Assembly (NCBI GenBank): GCA_002270465.1
Contig: NQOF01000003.1
Span: 744,001 to 808,000 of the forward strand
Length of the DNA: 64,000 bases
Source: Blautia hominis
GTDB lineage: Bacteria > Bacillota > Clostridia > Lachnospirales > Lachnospiraceae
Reading direction: 5' to 3'
Part shown: one piece after another, positions 25,895 to 35,731 of the stretch
How positions within the stretch are numbered: the first letter of the stretch is position 1
How the letters are laid out: each line of letters begins with the position of its first letter
Made by a program: the position numbers and the translations under genes
The notes under the pieces: generated by a model
What the model saw: only the letters and a program-made list of their open reading frames with translations
Told to the model about the DNA's origin: nothing
Databases searched by the model: none

Positions 25895-26728
25895 ATGGCG
25901 TTATTGGAAATAAAAAATCTGGCAATTGAATTTCATGATACAATCCCGCCTACGAAAATTGTGGAGGACATTTCTTTTTCTATGATGGAAGGAGAAATAC
26001 TGGGGATTGTAGGAGAATCGGGTTCCGGAAAAACACAGACAGCTCTGTCTGTCATGGGACTTTTGGGGGAACACGCAAGAATGCCCAGGGGAGAGATCCT
26101 GTTTCAGGGCAGGGATATTCTGAAAATGCCAAAAGAAGAACTCTGGAGTATCCGGGGAAAAGAAATAGGCATTGTTTTTCAGGAACCCATGACTTCCTTA
26201 AACCCGGTAATGACAATCGGTGAACAGGTGGAAGAATCCATGGGCATCCACAGCTCTTACAGCGCACAGGAGCGAAAAGCAAGGGCTCTGGCGATGATGA
26301 AAAATGTGGAGCTTCCCAATCCGGAACTGTTGTACGGAAAGTATCCCCATCAGCTCTCAGGCGGTATGCGGCAGCGGGTCATGATCGCGGCAGCGCTTGT
26401 GATGGAACCTAAACTTTTGATCGCGGATGAGCCAACCACAGCATTGGATGTGACCATACAGGCACAGATCTTAAAACTCCTTCAGAGAATCAATAAAGAA
26501 CAGGGTACGGCAATCCTCTTTATCTCCCATGATCTGGGAGTTATCCGCCACCTCTGCAGCCGTGTCATTGTGATGAACCGGGGGGAGGCCGTGGAACAGG
26601 GGAATGTGCAGGATATATTTGAACATCCTTCCATGGAATATACCAGGAAGCTTCTGGCTGCCATACCAAACCGAAGGACCTCGCTTAGAAAACGGGCGGC
26701 AGTGAAACAGGAAAGGAGTGATGGGTGA
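25895..26728 (+). CDS. ABC importer ATPase, DppD/NikD type
   Basis: A 277-residue ATPase with Walker A GESGSGKT near residue 40, Q-loop in [11 protein letters not shown], signature LSGGMRQRV and Walker [13 protein letters not shown]. The LSGGM variant is normal for this subfamily. ATG 25895 is chosen because the protein then starts [13 protein letters not shown], as its relatives do, instead of using an in-frame start inside the permease gene. Stop and next start overlap. Confidence 0.94.
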   Translation: MALLEIKNLAIEFHDTIPPTKIVEDISFSMMEGEILGIVGESGSGKTQTALSVMGLLGEHARMPRGEILFQGRDILKMPKEELWSIRGKEIGIVFQEPMTSLNPVMTIGEQVEESMGIHSSYSAQERKARALAMMKNVELPNPELLYGKYPHQLSGGMRQRVMIAAALVMEPKLLIADEPTTALDVTIQAQILKLLQRINKEQGTAILFISHDLGVIRHLCSRVIVMNRGEAVEQGNVQDIFEHPSMEYTRKLLAAIPNRRTSLRKRAAVKQERSDG

Positions 26729-27453
26729 TGGGACCTGTACTGGAAGTGAAGCATGTAAGCGCATCTTACCGGGAAGGCAGGATAGAGCAGCAGGTTTTAA
26801 AGGATGTTGATCTTATTGTCCGGGAGAATGAGATCCTGGGGCTTGTGGGGGAGAGCGGATGCGGAAAAACCACGCTTTCCAAAGCAATCTTAGGATTTGT
26901 GAATGTGCAGGAAGGTGAGATCATACATCACACGAAACATCCGCAGATGATATTCCAGGACCCATATTCTTCCCTCAATCCGGGAAAACGAGTGGAGTGG
27001 ATTCTGGAGGAACCGCTGCGCATGCAGAAAGTTCCAAAAGAGGAGCGCCGAAGAAGAGTCCTGGCTATGGCAGAAAAGACGGGGCTTTCCAAGGAACATC
27101 TGAAGCGGCATCCCCGGGAATTGTCCGGCGGTCAGCGCCAGAGGGTGAGTATAGCGGTTTCCCTACTCCAGGGGGCACGGTTTATTATAGCGGACGAACC
27201 GGTATCCGCATTGGATGTGACGATTCAGAGGCAGATCATGGAACTGATCATAAAGCTTCAGGAGGAGATGAAGTTCTCTGTTCTTTTTATTTCCCATGAT
27301 CTGAATGTGATCTACCAGATGTGCGACAGGGTTCTGGTGATGAAGGATGGAAGGATTGTGGAGGAAGGGGATGTGGAGGAGGTCTTTTTAAATCCCAAAG
27401 CTGCATATACAAAAGAGTTGATGGCAGCAACATTGGATGTGGAAGGAATGTGA
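26728..27453 (+). CDS. ABC importer ATPase, DppF/NikE type
   Basis: A 241-residue ATPase: Walker [14 protein letters not shown]-loop [16 protein letters not shown], signature [10 protein letters not shown] and Walker [13 protein letters not shown]. It lacks the C-terminal oligopeptide-binding extension with cysteines seen in long DppF/OppF proteins, so it is nearer to NikE in size. GTG 26725 is an equally possible start one codon earlier. The operon ends at the hairpin at 27466. Confidence 0.93.
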   Translation: MGPVLEVKHVSASYREGRIEQQVLKDVDLIVRENEILGLVGESGCGKTTLSKAILGFVNVQEGEIIHHTKHPQMIFQDPYSSLNPGKRVEWILEEPLRMQKVPKEERRRRVLAMAEKTGLSKEHLKRHPRELSGGQRQRVSIAVSLLQGARFIIADEPVSALDVTIQRQIMELIIKLQEEMKFSVLFISHDLNVIYQMCDRVLVMKDGRIVEEGDVEEVFLNPKAAYTKELMAATLDVEGM

Positions 27454-27465
27454 CATTTGGCGGAC

Positions 27466-27536
27466 GCCGGGTCTGGTCATAAGCCTGCCTGAAACGCCCG
27501 TACAGGCAGGCTTTATGACCAGACCCGGCTGTTTTT
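27466..27536 (+). terminator. Long terminator hairpin of the importer operon
   Basis: GCCGGGTCTGGTCATA...AGCCTGCCTG (from 27466) pairs with CAGGCAGGCTTTATGACC...GGC (27503-27529), 26 bp with one bulged base, followed by TGTTTTTCT. The stem is far longer than needed for termination and resembles the other long inverted repeats in the window. Confidence 0.8.
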
Positions 27537-27630
27537 CTAAGAAGCCAGCGTAATTTATAGGCCCTTCTGTCCGCGTTTTATCCATTTATTTGATGACTAG
27601 CGATTGCCAACTGTTCCACATTCAAAGTCA

Positions 27631-27813
27631 GCCGAACCCGGCCGCAGGCTTCCCCGCACGGGCGTTTAGGAGCGTTTAGAGAAGCTTACAAGATCCATGC
27701 GTTAGCAAGCACTTAGTGAAGAGCCCTAAGGCGATGAACTTAGTGCGGCTTACGCATTAGCTTGGAAGTTCTCTGCTCCCGCCCGTGCAGGGAAGCCTGC
27801 GGCCGGGTTCGGC
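27631..27813. repeat. 183-bp inverted repeat with 34-bp arms and the conserved core
   Basis: Arms 27631-27664 and 27780-27813 are complementary at 33 of 34 positions. Inner stems include ATGCGTTAGC/GCTTACGCAT, leading to the 36-nt core hairpin 27710-27745 shared with 22288-22323. Compared with that copy, core pair 7-30 is G-C instead of A-T and pair 15-22 is C-G instead of G-C, both compensatory. The rest of the gap (27537-27630 and 27814-28066) holds only small hairpins, for example ATATGCC/GGGCATAT near 28000, and a ribosome site. Confidence 0.85.
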
Positions 27814-28066
27814 GTCCGGGATGCATTCCCTAACCGTTACAAACATAGCACTTTTTAACATATAAAAAGCATCATGCCGCTTGCGTTTTCCACGGCGAAG
27901 TGATAAAATTTTCAACATGATCAGCAAAAATTTTCCATTTGATACAGATAGGAAAGAAATTGTCTGAGTAGACTTCACGGCAGCCGCGTGAAAAAAGATA
28001 TGCCTGAAAGGGCATATATAATGCTCCCAGAGGAATATATTGGGAAAAATGGAGAGGAGAGCTAAC

Positions 28067-29287
28067 ATGAGAACTTTTGATAAATCTTCAAAATTGGACA
28101 ACGTTTGCTATGATGTCCGGGGACCGGTGCTGGATGAGGCGAACCGGATGCAGGAGAGTGGCATTGATGTTTTAAAATTAAACATCGGCAATCCGGCACC
28201 TTTTGGTTTCAATGCGCCGGAGGAAGTGATCCTGGATATGATCTACACACTCCGGGATTCTCAGGGATATTCAGATTCCCACGGGATATTTGCTGCCAGA
28301 AAAGCAATTATGCAGTATTGCCAGATCAAAAAAATAAAAGATGTTGCCCTGGAGGATATCTATACGGGTAACGGCGTCAGTGAACTCATCAATATGGTAA
28401 CCCAGGGGCTTATTGATGACGGGGATGAGATCCTGGTACCTTCCCCGGACTATCCGCTGTGGACCGGCTGTGTGACACTGGCCGGAGGAAAGGCTGTGCA
28501 TTATATCTGTGATGAGCAGTCGGACTGGTATCCGGATATAGAAGATATGCGCAGCAAGATCACGGATAAGACGAAAGCCATTGTGATCATCAATCCCAAT
28601 AACCCCACGGGGGCTGTTTATCCGAAAGAGGTGTTGGAGGAGATCGCCGCCCTTGCCAGAGAGCATGATCTGATGATTTTCTCTGATGAGATCTATGACC
28701 GTTTGACCATGGACGGTGTGGTCCACCATTCCATCGCTGCCCTGGCTCCGGATGTGTTCTGTGTCACCATGAACGGCCTTTCCAAATCCCACATGGTGGC
28801 AGGTTTCCGCTGCGGATGGATGGTTCTGAGCGGACCGAAGGAGAGGGCAAAAGGGTATATTGAAGGGCTGAACATGCTGTCCAATATGCGCCTCTGCTCC
28901 AATGTTCCGGCACAGTCTATTGTGCAGACAGCCCTGGGTGGGTTTCAGAGTGTCCAGGAATACCTGCAGCCGGGGGGACGTATCTACGAACAGCGGGAAT
29001 ATATCTACAAAGCAGTCAATGATATTCCCGGACTGTCAGCTGTGAAGCCAAAAGCGGCTTTTTACATCTTCCCGAAGATAGATACAAAACGTTTTCATAT
29101 TCTGGATGATGAGAAGTTTGTCCTGGACTTTTTGAAAGAGAAGAAGGTGCTCCTCACCCACGGCAAAGGATTTAACTGGGGGGAGCCGGACCATTTCCGC
29201 ATTGTCTATCTGCCTAATCTGGAACAGCTGAAAAGCGCGGCAGACAAGCTGGCTGATTTCCTGAGCGATTATCAGCAGAAGCTTTAA
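28067..29287 (+). CDS. PLP-dependent aminotransferase, AlaA-like
   Basis: A 406-residue fold-type I aminotransferase. Key features: LNIGNPAPFGF substrate-binding opening, Y and GNGVSELINM phosphate cup, INPNNPTGAVYP, SDEIYDRLTMDG, and the PLP lysine in NGLSKSHMVAGFRCGWM. The FRCGWM ending of that motif and the DIYTGNGVSE segment resemble AlaA/YfbQ alanine aminotransferases, which convert glutamate and pyruvate to alanine and 2-oxoglutarate; substrate is inferred. ATG 28067 follows GGAGAGG; an upstream in-frame ATG at 28040 is less likely. MATE gene follows after 48 nt. Confidence 0.92.
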   Translation: MRTFDKSSKLDNVCYDVRGPVLDEANRMQESGIDVLKLNIGNPAPFGFNAPEEVILDMIYTLRDSQGYSDSHGIFAARKAIMQYCQIKKIKDVALEDIYTGNGVSELINMVTQGLIDDGDEILVPSPDYPLWTGCVTLAGGKAVHYICDEQSDWYPDIEDMRSKITDKTKAIVIINPNNPTGAVYPKEVLEEIAALAREHDLMIFSDEIYDRLTMDGVVHHSIAALAPDVFCVTMNGLSKSHMVAGFRCGWMVLSGPKERAKGYIEGLNMLSNMRLCSNVPAQSIVQTALGGFQSVQEYLQPGGRIYEQREYIYKAVNDIPGLSAVKPKAAFYIFPKIDTKRFHILDDEKFVLDFLKEKKVLLTHGKGFNWGEPDHFRIVYLPNLEQLKSAADKLADFLSDYQQKL

Positions 29288-29335
29288 ACATGGCACGCTC
29301 TGGGCCGGTCTTGTTGAAAGGAAGTGTAGTAATTA

Positions 29336-30724
29336 ATGCAATGGATGAAAAAACTGCATGAGGCCCATAAGGAGGAGCATGATTTTTCCCAGGGAAATAT
29401 CCCTGGGAATATTTTAAGGCTTTCGCTGCCGCTTATGGCAGGGCAGTTTATCAATGTGCTTTACAGTATTGTGGACAGAATGTACATAGGACGTATTCCG
29501 GGGGCAGACTCCTCTGCTCTGACCGGCGTGGGGGTCTCGTTTCCCATTATCACGGTGGTCATGGCGTTTGCTTTCCTGATCGGAACAGGGGGGCCTCCAC
29601 TCTGCTCCATCGCAAGGGGAAAACAGGAGGATGACAAGGCAGAGACGATCATGGGAAATGCTTTTGCCCTGGTGGTGATCGCCGGTGTTCTGATCATTAT
29701 CCTGGGTCTTTTAGTGAAACGGCCTCTGTTGTATGCGCTGGGCGCAAGTGATGCCACATTTCCCTATGCAAATGATTATATCAGCATTTATCTGCTGGGC
29801 AGTGTGTTTGTTATGATCAGTATGGGGATGAATGGATTTATAAACTGCCAGGGGTTTGCGGGAATCGGTATGCTGACGGTACTGATCGGGGCTGTTATCA
29901 ATATTGTGCTGGACCCTGTATTTATTTTCCTGTTTCATATGGGAGTCCGGGGAGCGGCAATTGCCACAGTCATCTCCCAGGCGGTATCAGCCCTGTGGAT
30001 CGTGCGGTTCCTGACAGGCAGACGGACCCTTCTCAGACTCAGGGCAGGGTGTATGAAGCTGAAGATCACATATGTGAAAGACATTCTGGCTCTTGGGCTT
30101 TCCGGGTTTATCATGCAGGCCACCAACTGTATGGTACAGATTGTCTGCAACGTTACGCTGCAGAGCTTTGGCGGGGATGTCTATGTGGGTGTCATGACCA
30201 TCATCAACTCTGTGCGGGAAGTTCTGAGTGTCCCTGTCAATGGTTTTACGCAGGGGGCACAGCCGATCATAGGCTATAATTATGGTGCGGGTAAATATGA
30301 TCGGGTAAAACAGGGAATTAAATTTATGTCTGTCATCTGTATTGGATATACCACGGTGGTCTGGATCCTGACCATGCTGGTACCCGGCGCCTTTATCGCC
30401 ATTTTCAATGGAAGCGGGGAACTGATGGAGGCAGGCGTCCATGCCATGAGGATCTATTTCTTCGGATTCTGCTTTATGTCCCTGCAGTTTTCCGGGCAGA
30501 CGGTCTTTACAGGCCTTGGAAAAGCTAAACAGGCAATTTTCTTTTCCCTGCTCAGGAAGGCTGTGATCGTGGTGCCGCTCACCCTCATCCTGCCCCACAT
30601 GGCCGGTCTTGGAGTAAACGGCGTGTTTTTGGCAGAGCCAATCTCGAATTTTATCGGCGGCATTGCCTGTTTTGTTACTATGCTGTGTATTATGTGGCCT
30701 GCGCTTTCCAGGAAAAAAGCATGA
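29336..30724 (+). CDS. MATE-family efflux transporter
   Basis: A 462-residue protein with twelve predicted transmembrane helices in two related halves. The first half begins NILRLSLPLMAGQFINVLYSIVDRMYIG, the standard MATE opening (LPLMAGQFINVLYSIVDRMY region), and the second half has LSGFIMQATNCMVQIV and NYGAGKYDRVKQ, equivalent to the YNYGA motif. MATE proteins export cationic drugs or metabolites with Na+ or H+. It probably shares a transcript with the aminotransferase and ends at a strong terminator. Confidence 0.94.
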   Translation: MQWMKKLHEAHKEEHDFSQGNIPGNILRLSLPLMAGQFINVLYSIVDRMYIGRIPGADSSALTGVGVSFPIITVVMAFAFLIGTGGPPLCSIARGKQEDDKAETIMGNAFALVVIAGVLIIILGLLVKRPLLYALGASDATFPYANDYISIYLLGSVFVMISMGMNGFINCQGFAGIGMLTVLIGAVINIVLDPVFIFLFHMGVRGAAIATVISQAVSALWIVRFLTGRRTLLRLRAGCMKLKITYVKDILALGLSGFIMQATNCMVQIVCNVTLQSFGGDVYVGVMTIINSVREVLSVPVNGFTQGAQPIIGYNYGAGKYDRVKQGIKFMSVICIGYTTVVWILTMLVPGAFIAIFNGSGELMEAGVHAMRIYFFGFCFMSLQFSGQTVFTGLGKAKQAIFFSLLRKAVIVVPLTLILPHMAGLGVNGVFLAEPISNFIGGIACFVTMLCIMWPALSRKKA

Positions 30725-30752
30725 CGAAAAAAAGAATAGTGATCATGGATAT

Positions 30753-30798
30753 GCATCGTGCGATTGACGAAATTATCGTCTGCACGGTGCTTTTTTTT
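30753..30798 (+). terminator. Terminator after the MATE gene
   Basis: GCATCGTGC (30753-30761) pairs with GCACGGTGC (30782-30790), with an inner GACGA/TCGTC stem, followed by eight T. Confidence 0.92.
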
Positions 30799-30833
30799 GG
30801 CTGTTTTTTCGTTAGCCGGGTGTAACAAAAAGA

Positions 30834-30942
30834 TTAGACGGCTAATAAAATAAGATAAAGAAAATATAAAAAAAGGATAAAATGTAGAGGATTATATTGA
30901 AATATGATAAATATTGGGATAAACTAAGTTAGTCGACTAACT
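30834..30942 (+). promoter_or_regulatory. MarR-type operators and promoter of the exporter operon
   Basis: Promoter TTGAAA (30897-30902), 17 bp, TAAACT (30920-30925). A perfect 16-bp palindrome AGTTAGTCGACTAACT (30927-30942) covers the likely start of transcription. An upstream site TTAGACGGCTAA (30834-30845) shares the pattern TTAG-N4-CTAA, the known SlyA/MarR-type consensus. The MarR gene follows directly, which suggests autoregulation. Confidence 0.75.
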
Positions 30943-30964
30943 AATGAGAAGGGAGGCGGTAGAG

Positions 30965-31399
30965 ATGATATGCAAAAATGATGACAGTCTGCAAAGTCTG
31001 TTTTTAAAAACAACCCATATGTATTTTGGCAGGGCCTATGATGCGCTGCGGGAGATGGATGTGCATCCCAGGCAGGTGCCCATGCTTCATCTGCTGGGGA
31101 AAAAAGAGGGATTGAGTCAGCGGGAAATATCACAGGAGATGAAAATAAAACCTCCCACAGTAGCGGTCTCAATTAAAAGAATGGAGAAATCGGGTCTGAT
31201 CATCCGCAGGACGGACGAGAAAGATCAGCGCATGAGCCGTATTTATCTGAGTCCCAAAGGACGCGAGCTTACCGAAAATGTCCAAAAAATGGTGGAAGAC
31301 AGTGAAAATGCCATTTTCCGCGGCTTTTCTGAGAGCGAAATCTGTCTCATGAAACGGTTTTTCAAACAGATGATCGAGAACCTGGAACAGACCAAATAA
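30965..31399 (+). CDS. MarR-family transcriptional regulator
   Basis: A 144-residue winged-helix regulator. The recognition helix region is SQREISQEMKIKPPTVAVSIKRMEKSGLI and the wing is RRTDEKDQRMSRIYLSPKG (DxRxxxxxLT-type motif). Such proteins dimerise on palindromes and release DNA on binding small aromatic compounds. ATG 30965 is used because GGAGG precedes it by nine bases; ATG 30944 lies inside the operator region without a ribosome site. It is the first gene of an operon with the heterodimeric ABC exporter, so it probably represses drug or metabolite export. Confidence 0.93.
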   Translation: MICKNDDSLQSLFLKTTHMYFGRAYDALREMDVHPRQVPMLHLLGKKEGLSQREISQEMKIKPPTVAVSIKRMEKSGLIIRRTDEKDQRMSRIYLSPKGRELTENVQKMVEDSENAIFRGFSESEICLMKRFFKQMIENLEQTK

Positions 31400-31417
31400 A
31401 CTAAAAGGAGTGACACC

Positions 31418-33583
31418 ATGATAAAAATGTTTCATTACATGAAAGAGCGCTGGTACTATATTGTGCTGATCATTGCTCTTTTATTCCTGCAGGCCAATTG
31501 TGACCTGGCTCTGCCGGATTACACATCAAAAATCGTCAACATAGGAATCCAGCAGAAGGGGATCGAGGATGGAGTTCCGGAAAAGATCCGGAAAGAGTCC
31601 ATGGAAAAGCTGTTTCTGTTTATGGAAGAAAAAGATGTTGATACTGTAAAGGATGCCTATACATTAAAAGGTGATACTTATGAATTAAAGGAAATGCATA
31701 CAGACAAGAGAGAAAAGCTGAACAGCATTTTCGGCATGCCCATGATGGCTGTGGAAGGGCTGGAAGAAGGCGGAGACCAGGTGGAGCAGATCAAAGAAAA
31801 GATGCAGCTTCCCAAGGACGCAGATCTTTTCCAGGTATTTTCACAGATGCCAAAAGAACAGCTTCTGGAAATGATGGATGCCATGACCTCAAATATGAAA
31901 GATATGCCGGACTCCATTGTGACACAGGCGGCTGTGCAGTATGTGCAGCAGGAGTACGAAGGACAGGGGATTGATGTGGATCAGATGCAGATCCGCTATA
32001 TTCTGATGTCCGGTCTTAAAATGCTGGGGCTGGCACTTGTCATCATGCTGGCAGCCATAACCGTTACATTTTTATCGGCAAAGGTAGCGGCAATCCTGGG
32101 ACGGAATCTGAGAAACGGCGTGTACCGGAAGGTTATATCCTTTTCCGGTGAGGAGCTGAATCATTTTTCCACAGCGTCCCTGATCACCAGAAGCACCAAT
32201 GATATCCAGCAGGTACAGCAGGTATTTGCCATGATTTTCAGGATCGTGCTCTATGCGCCTATTCTGGGTATCGGCGGTGTCTTAAAAGTTCTGCAGACTG
32301 ACGCCTCCATGACCTGGATCCTGGGTGTGGCTGTTGTGGCAATACTGATCCTGGTGGGACTGCTCTTTAAGATTGCAATGCCCAAGTTCACCAAACTGCA
32401 GTATATGATTGATGAATTGAATCTGGTTTCCAGGGAGATACTGACCGGTATTCCGGTCATCCGGGCGTTCAGCCGTGAGAAACACGAGGAGGCGCGTTTT
32501 GAGGATGCCAATGACAGACTGACAAAGACCAACCTGTTTGTCAACCGCTGTATGACATTTATGATGCCGGCTATGATGCTGATCATGAATGGTATTACCA
32601 TTTTGATCGTCTACAACGGAGCTCATGCAGTGGATAACGGAACCATGCAGGTTGGAAATATGATGGCATTTATGCAGTATGCCATGCAGATCATCATGTC
32701 CTTTTTGATGATCACCATGATGTCTATTATGCTTCCTAGGGCAAGCGTTGCAGCTAAGCGTATCAATGAAGTTATGAATACAGAGATTTCCATTCTGGAT
32801 GGTGAGGCCGGTGCACTGCCGGACAAAGGATCCAAAGGAGAAGTGCGCTTTGAACATGTGGGATTCTCCTATCCGGGGGCTGATGAGGAGACACTTACTG
32901 ATATTGATTTCTCAGCACATAAAGGTGAGACCGTGGCATTTATCGGAAGTACCGGAAGCGGAAAAAGCACCCTGGTGAACCTGATTCCGAGATTTTTTGA
33001 CGTAACATCAGGGCGGATCCTGGTAGACGGAGTGGATATCCGGGATATGAAGCTCACGGATCTTAGAGACCGTGTCGGTTATGTTCCGCAGAAGGGTGTG
33101 CTCTTCTCCGGAACCATTGATTCCAATATCCGTTACGGAAAAGAGGATGCAACGGACGCAGAGGTACAGCGTGCAGCTGAAGTAGCCCAGGCTTGGGATT
33201 TCATCCAGGAGAAGGAAGAGAAGATGGAATCTGAAATATCCCAGGGAGGCACCAACGTATCCGGTGGTCAGAAACAGCGCCTCTCCATTGCCAGAGCCAT
33301 TGCGAAACGTCCGGAGATCTATATCTTTGATGACAGTTTTTCTGCCCTTGACTACAAGACAGATGTGGTGCTCCGCCGTGCGCTGAAAAAAGAGACCAAG
33401 GATGCCACGACCCTGATAGTCGCACAGCGTATCAGCACAATTTTACATGCAGACCGTATTCTTGTTCTGGATGAAGGACGCGTGGTCGGTCAGGGAACCC
33501 ATAAAGAGCTTTTGAAATCCTGTGAGGTATATCGTCAGATTGCCATGTCACAGCTGTCGGAGGAGGAATTGGCTAATGAGTAA
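31418..33583 (+). CDS. Heterodimeric ABC exporter, subunit with degenerate ATP site
   Basis: A 721-residue half-transporter. Unusually, about 150 mostly charged residues lie between the first and second transmembrane helices (roughly 45-195), forming an extracellular domain. The nucleotide-binding domain has Walker A STGSGKST, signature VSGGQKQRLS and Walker B IYIFDDSFSALD, in which the catalytic glutamate is aspartate. In exporters such as TM287/288 this subunit carries the degenerate site but supplies the canonical signature to its partner. The start ATG follows AAGGAG. It ends by overlapping the next gene by eight bases. Confidence 0.94.
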   Translation: MIKMFHYMKERWYYIVLIIALLFLQANCDLALPDYTSKIVNIGIQQKGIEDGVPEKIRKESMEKLFLFMEEKDVDTVKDAYTLKGDTYELKEMHTDKREKLNSIFGMPMMAVEGLEEGGDQVEQIKEKMQLPKDADLFQVFSQMPKEQLLEMMDAMTSNMKDMPDSIVTQAAVQYVQQEYEGQGIDVDQMQIRYILMSGLKMLGLALVIMLAAITVTFLSAKVAAILGRNLRNGVYRKVISFSGEELNHFSTASLITRSTNDIQQVQQVFAMIFRIVLYAPILGIGGVLKVLQTDASMTWILGVAVVAILILVGLLFKIAMPKFTKLQYMIDELNLVSREILTGIPVIRAFSREKHEEARFEDANDRLTKTNLFVNRCMTFMMPAMMLIMNGITILIVYNGAHAVDNGTMQVGNMMAFMQYAMQIIMSFLMITMMSIMLPRASVAAKRINEVMNTEISILDGEAGALPDKGSKGEVRFEHVGFSYPGADEETLTDIDFSAHKGETVAFIGSTGSGKSTLVNLIPRFFDVTSGRILVDGVDIRDMKLTDLRDRVGYVPQKGVLFSGTIDSNIRYGKEDATDAEVQRAAEVAQAWDFIQEKEEKMESEISQGGTNVSGGQKQRLSIARAIAKRPEIYIFDDSFSALDYKTDVVLRRALKKETKDATTLIVAQRISTILHADRILVLDEGRVVGQGTHKELLKSCEVYRQIAMSQLSEEELANE

Positions 33584-35420
33584 TACTGCGAGAAGACCGA
33601 GAGGGCCGATGGGTGGTCACGGAAAAGGAATGCCGGGGGAGAAGGCAAAAGATTTTAAGGGAGCCATGAAACGCCTGGTGAAATACATGGAACGGTATAA
33701 GTTCCGTTTGATGCTGATGATCCTGTTTGCTGTGGGAGGCACGGTATTTAATATTGTGGGACCTAAGATTTTAGGCAAGGCCACCACAGAGCTGTTTAAC
33801 GGACTGGTGTCCAAGATAAACGGCGGCAGCGGGATCAATTTTGACAAGATTGTTCAGATCCTTTTGGGATGCCTCTGCCTGTACCTGGTCAGCGCCCTGC
33901 TGTCCTTTATCCAGGGATTTATCATGACCGGGATATCCAATGATGTGACGTACAGCCTGAGAAAAGATATTTCCCAGAAGATCAACAGAATTCCTATGAA
34001 ATATTTTGAGAGCAGGACCCACGGTGAGATCCTTTCACGTATCACCAATGATGTGGATACTCTGCAGATGGGAATCAACCAGAGTGTGACCCAGCTCATC
34101 ACCTCCTGCACTACATTGATCGGTGTGCTTGTGATGATGCTGAGCATCAATGTATGGATGACACTGGCTGCACTGCTGATCCTGCCTATATCCATGGCGA
34201 TCATCAGTAAAGTCATGAAACATTCTCAGAAATATTTCCAGGCACAGCAGAAATATCTGGGTGAAGTAAACGGGCAGGTGGAGGAAATCTACAGCGGACA
34301 CAACGTGGTTAAGGCCTTCAACAAGGAAGAGTCCGTGATCGGTGAATTTGAAAAGACAAATGAAAAGCTGTACAGCTCTGCATGGCGTTCCCAGTTTTTC
34401 TCAGGCATGATGATGCCTATCATGCAGTTTGTGGGAAATCTGGGGTATGTGATGGTTGCCCTTCTGGGCGGATTTATGGTAATTAAAAGTAAGATTGAAG
34501 TGGGTGATGTGCAGGCATTTTTCCAGTATATCAGAAACTTTACGCAGCCTATCCAGCAGATCGCCCAGGTGACAAATATGCTGCAGTCTTCAGCCGCTGC
34601 ATCTGAGAGGGTGTTTGAATTTCTGGATGTTGAGGAGGAAGTGCAGACTGTGGAAAATCCCGCAGATGTAAGCCATATTGACGGCAATGTGGAAATCTGC
34701 CATACATCTTTTGGCTATGACCCGAATAAGATCATTATCCACGATTTCTCTGCTTCCGTAAAAGCAGGGCAGAAAGTGGCAATCGTAGGACCGACGGGTG
34801 CCGGCAAGACGACTATGATCAAGCTGCTGATGCGGTTCTATGATGTGAACACAGGAGAGATCCTCATTGACGGTCATAATATTAAAGACTTTAACAGAAG
34901 TGAGCTGCGGGAACTGTTCGGTATGGTACTGCAGGATACCTGGCTGTTCCACGGGACCATTATGGAAAATATCCGCTATGGACGGCTGGATGCCACAGAC
35001 GAAGAGGTGATCGCAGCGGCGAAAGCAGCACACGCACATCATTTCATTATGTCACAGCCGGGCGGTTACCAGATGGTGCTGAATGAGGAGACAAACAATA
35101 TTTCCCAGGGACAGAAACAGCTTCTGACCATTGCCAGGGCCATCCTGGCGGATAACAGGATCCTGATCCTGGATGAGGCTACTTCCTCTGTGGATACCAG
35201 AACAGAAGAACGGATTCAGAAGGCCATGGATAACCTGATGAAGGGCAGGACCAGCTTTGTGATTGCCCATCGTCTTTCTACGATCCGGGATGCGGATTTG
35301 ATTCTGGTCATGAAAGACGGAGATATCATTGAACAGGGTACCCATGAAGCACTGCTTGAGGCAGGCGGATTTTATGCGAATCTGTATAACAGCCAGTTTG
35401 AGAGGGCTGAGGCGATGTAA
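33576..35420 (+). CDS. Heterodimeric ABC exporter, subunit with canonical ATP site
   Basis: A 614-residue half-transporter. After a Gly/Arg-rich start (MSNTARRPRGPMGGHGKG) come six transmembrane helices and an ATPase domain with Walker A GPTGAGKTT, Walker B ILILDEATSSVD with intact glutamate, and an altered signature ISQGQKQLLTIAR instead of LSGGQ. This is the complement of the partner at 31418, as expected for one active and one inactive site per dimer. GAG ribosome sequences precede ATG 33576; the longer frame starting at 33522 would run inside the upstream gene. A terminator follows at 35519. Confidence 0.95.
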   Translation: MSNTARRPRGPMGGHGKGMPGEKAKDFKGAMKRLVKYMERYKFRLMLMILFAVGGTVFNIVGPKILGKATTELFNGLVSKINGGSGINFDKIVQILLGCLCLYLVSALLSFIQGFIMTGISNDVTYSLRKDISQKINRIPMKYFESRTHGEILSRITNDVDTLQMGINQSVTQLITSCTTLIGVLVMMLSINVWMTLAALLILPISMAIISKVMKHSQKYFQAQQKYLGEVNGQVEEIYSGHNVVKAFNKEESVIGEFEKTNEKLYSSAWRSQFFSGMMMPIMQFVGNLGYVMVALLGGFMVIKSKIEVGDVQAFFQYIRNFTQPIQQIAQVTNMLQSSAAASERVFEFLDVEEEVQTVENPADVSHIDGNVEICHTSFGYDPNKIIIHDFSASVKAGQKVAIVGPTGAGKTTMIKLLMRFYDVNTGEILIDGHNIKDFNRSELRELFGMVLQDTWLFHGTIMENIRYGRLDATDEEVIAAAKAAHAHHFIMSQPGGYQMVLNEETNNISQGQKQLLTIARAILADNRILILDEATSSVDTRTEERIQKAMDNLMKGRTSFVIAHRLSTIRDADLILVMKDGDIIEQGTHEALLEAGGFYANLYNSQFERAEAM

Positions 35421-35518
35421 ATGCATTTCGACATTCTGCACGCCATGCTTTGCGGTATGTTTGCTCCCAATTCGGACAGCGCAGCCCGCTGTGCCTTCCT
35501 TTTGGATGTCAAAAACAC

Positions 35519-35557
35519 AGGACAAAGGTCAAAACGCCGGACCTTTGTCCTTTTTTT
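35519..35557 (+). terminator. Terminator of the MarR/ABC exporter operon
   Basis: GGACAAAGGTC pairs with GGACCTTTGTCC around AAAACGCC, followed by seven T. Between here and the promoter at 35732 nothing further is recognisable. Confidence 0.95.
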
Positions 35558-35731
35558 GATTTAATCCTTCTGCCGAATAGTTCCAAAGAGGAAGATAAGA
35601 CAGGCAAAATTACCGTACTGCCGCTCTTGGTCTCCTGAGCGTGTGTGGCAAAGGGGATGGAAACTGTCTTTTGTGACTTGTGATTTAAAGCGTAACAGTT
35701 TAAAGCGATAAATAAAATAACCATAAAGTTA

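Noticed and set aside
27466-27529. Second core-bearing element
   Set aside because: A single long stem with an 11-nt loop and T-run; it lacks the 36-nt core, so it is called a terminator.
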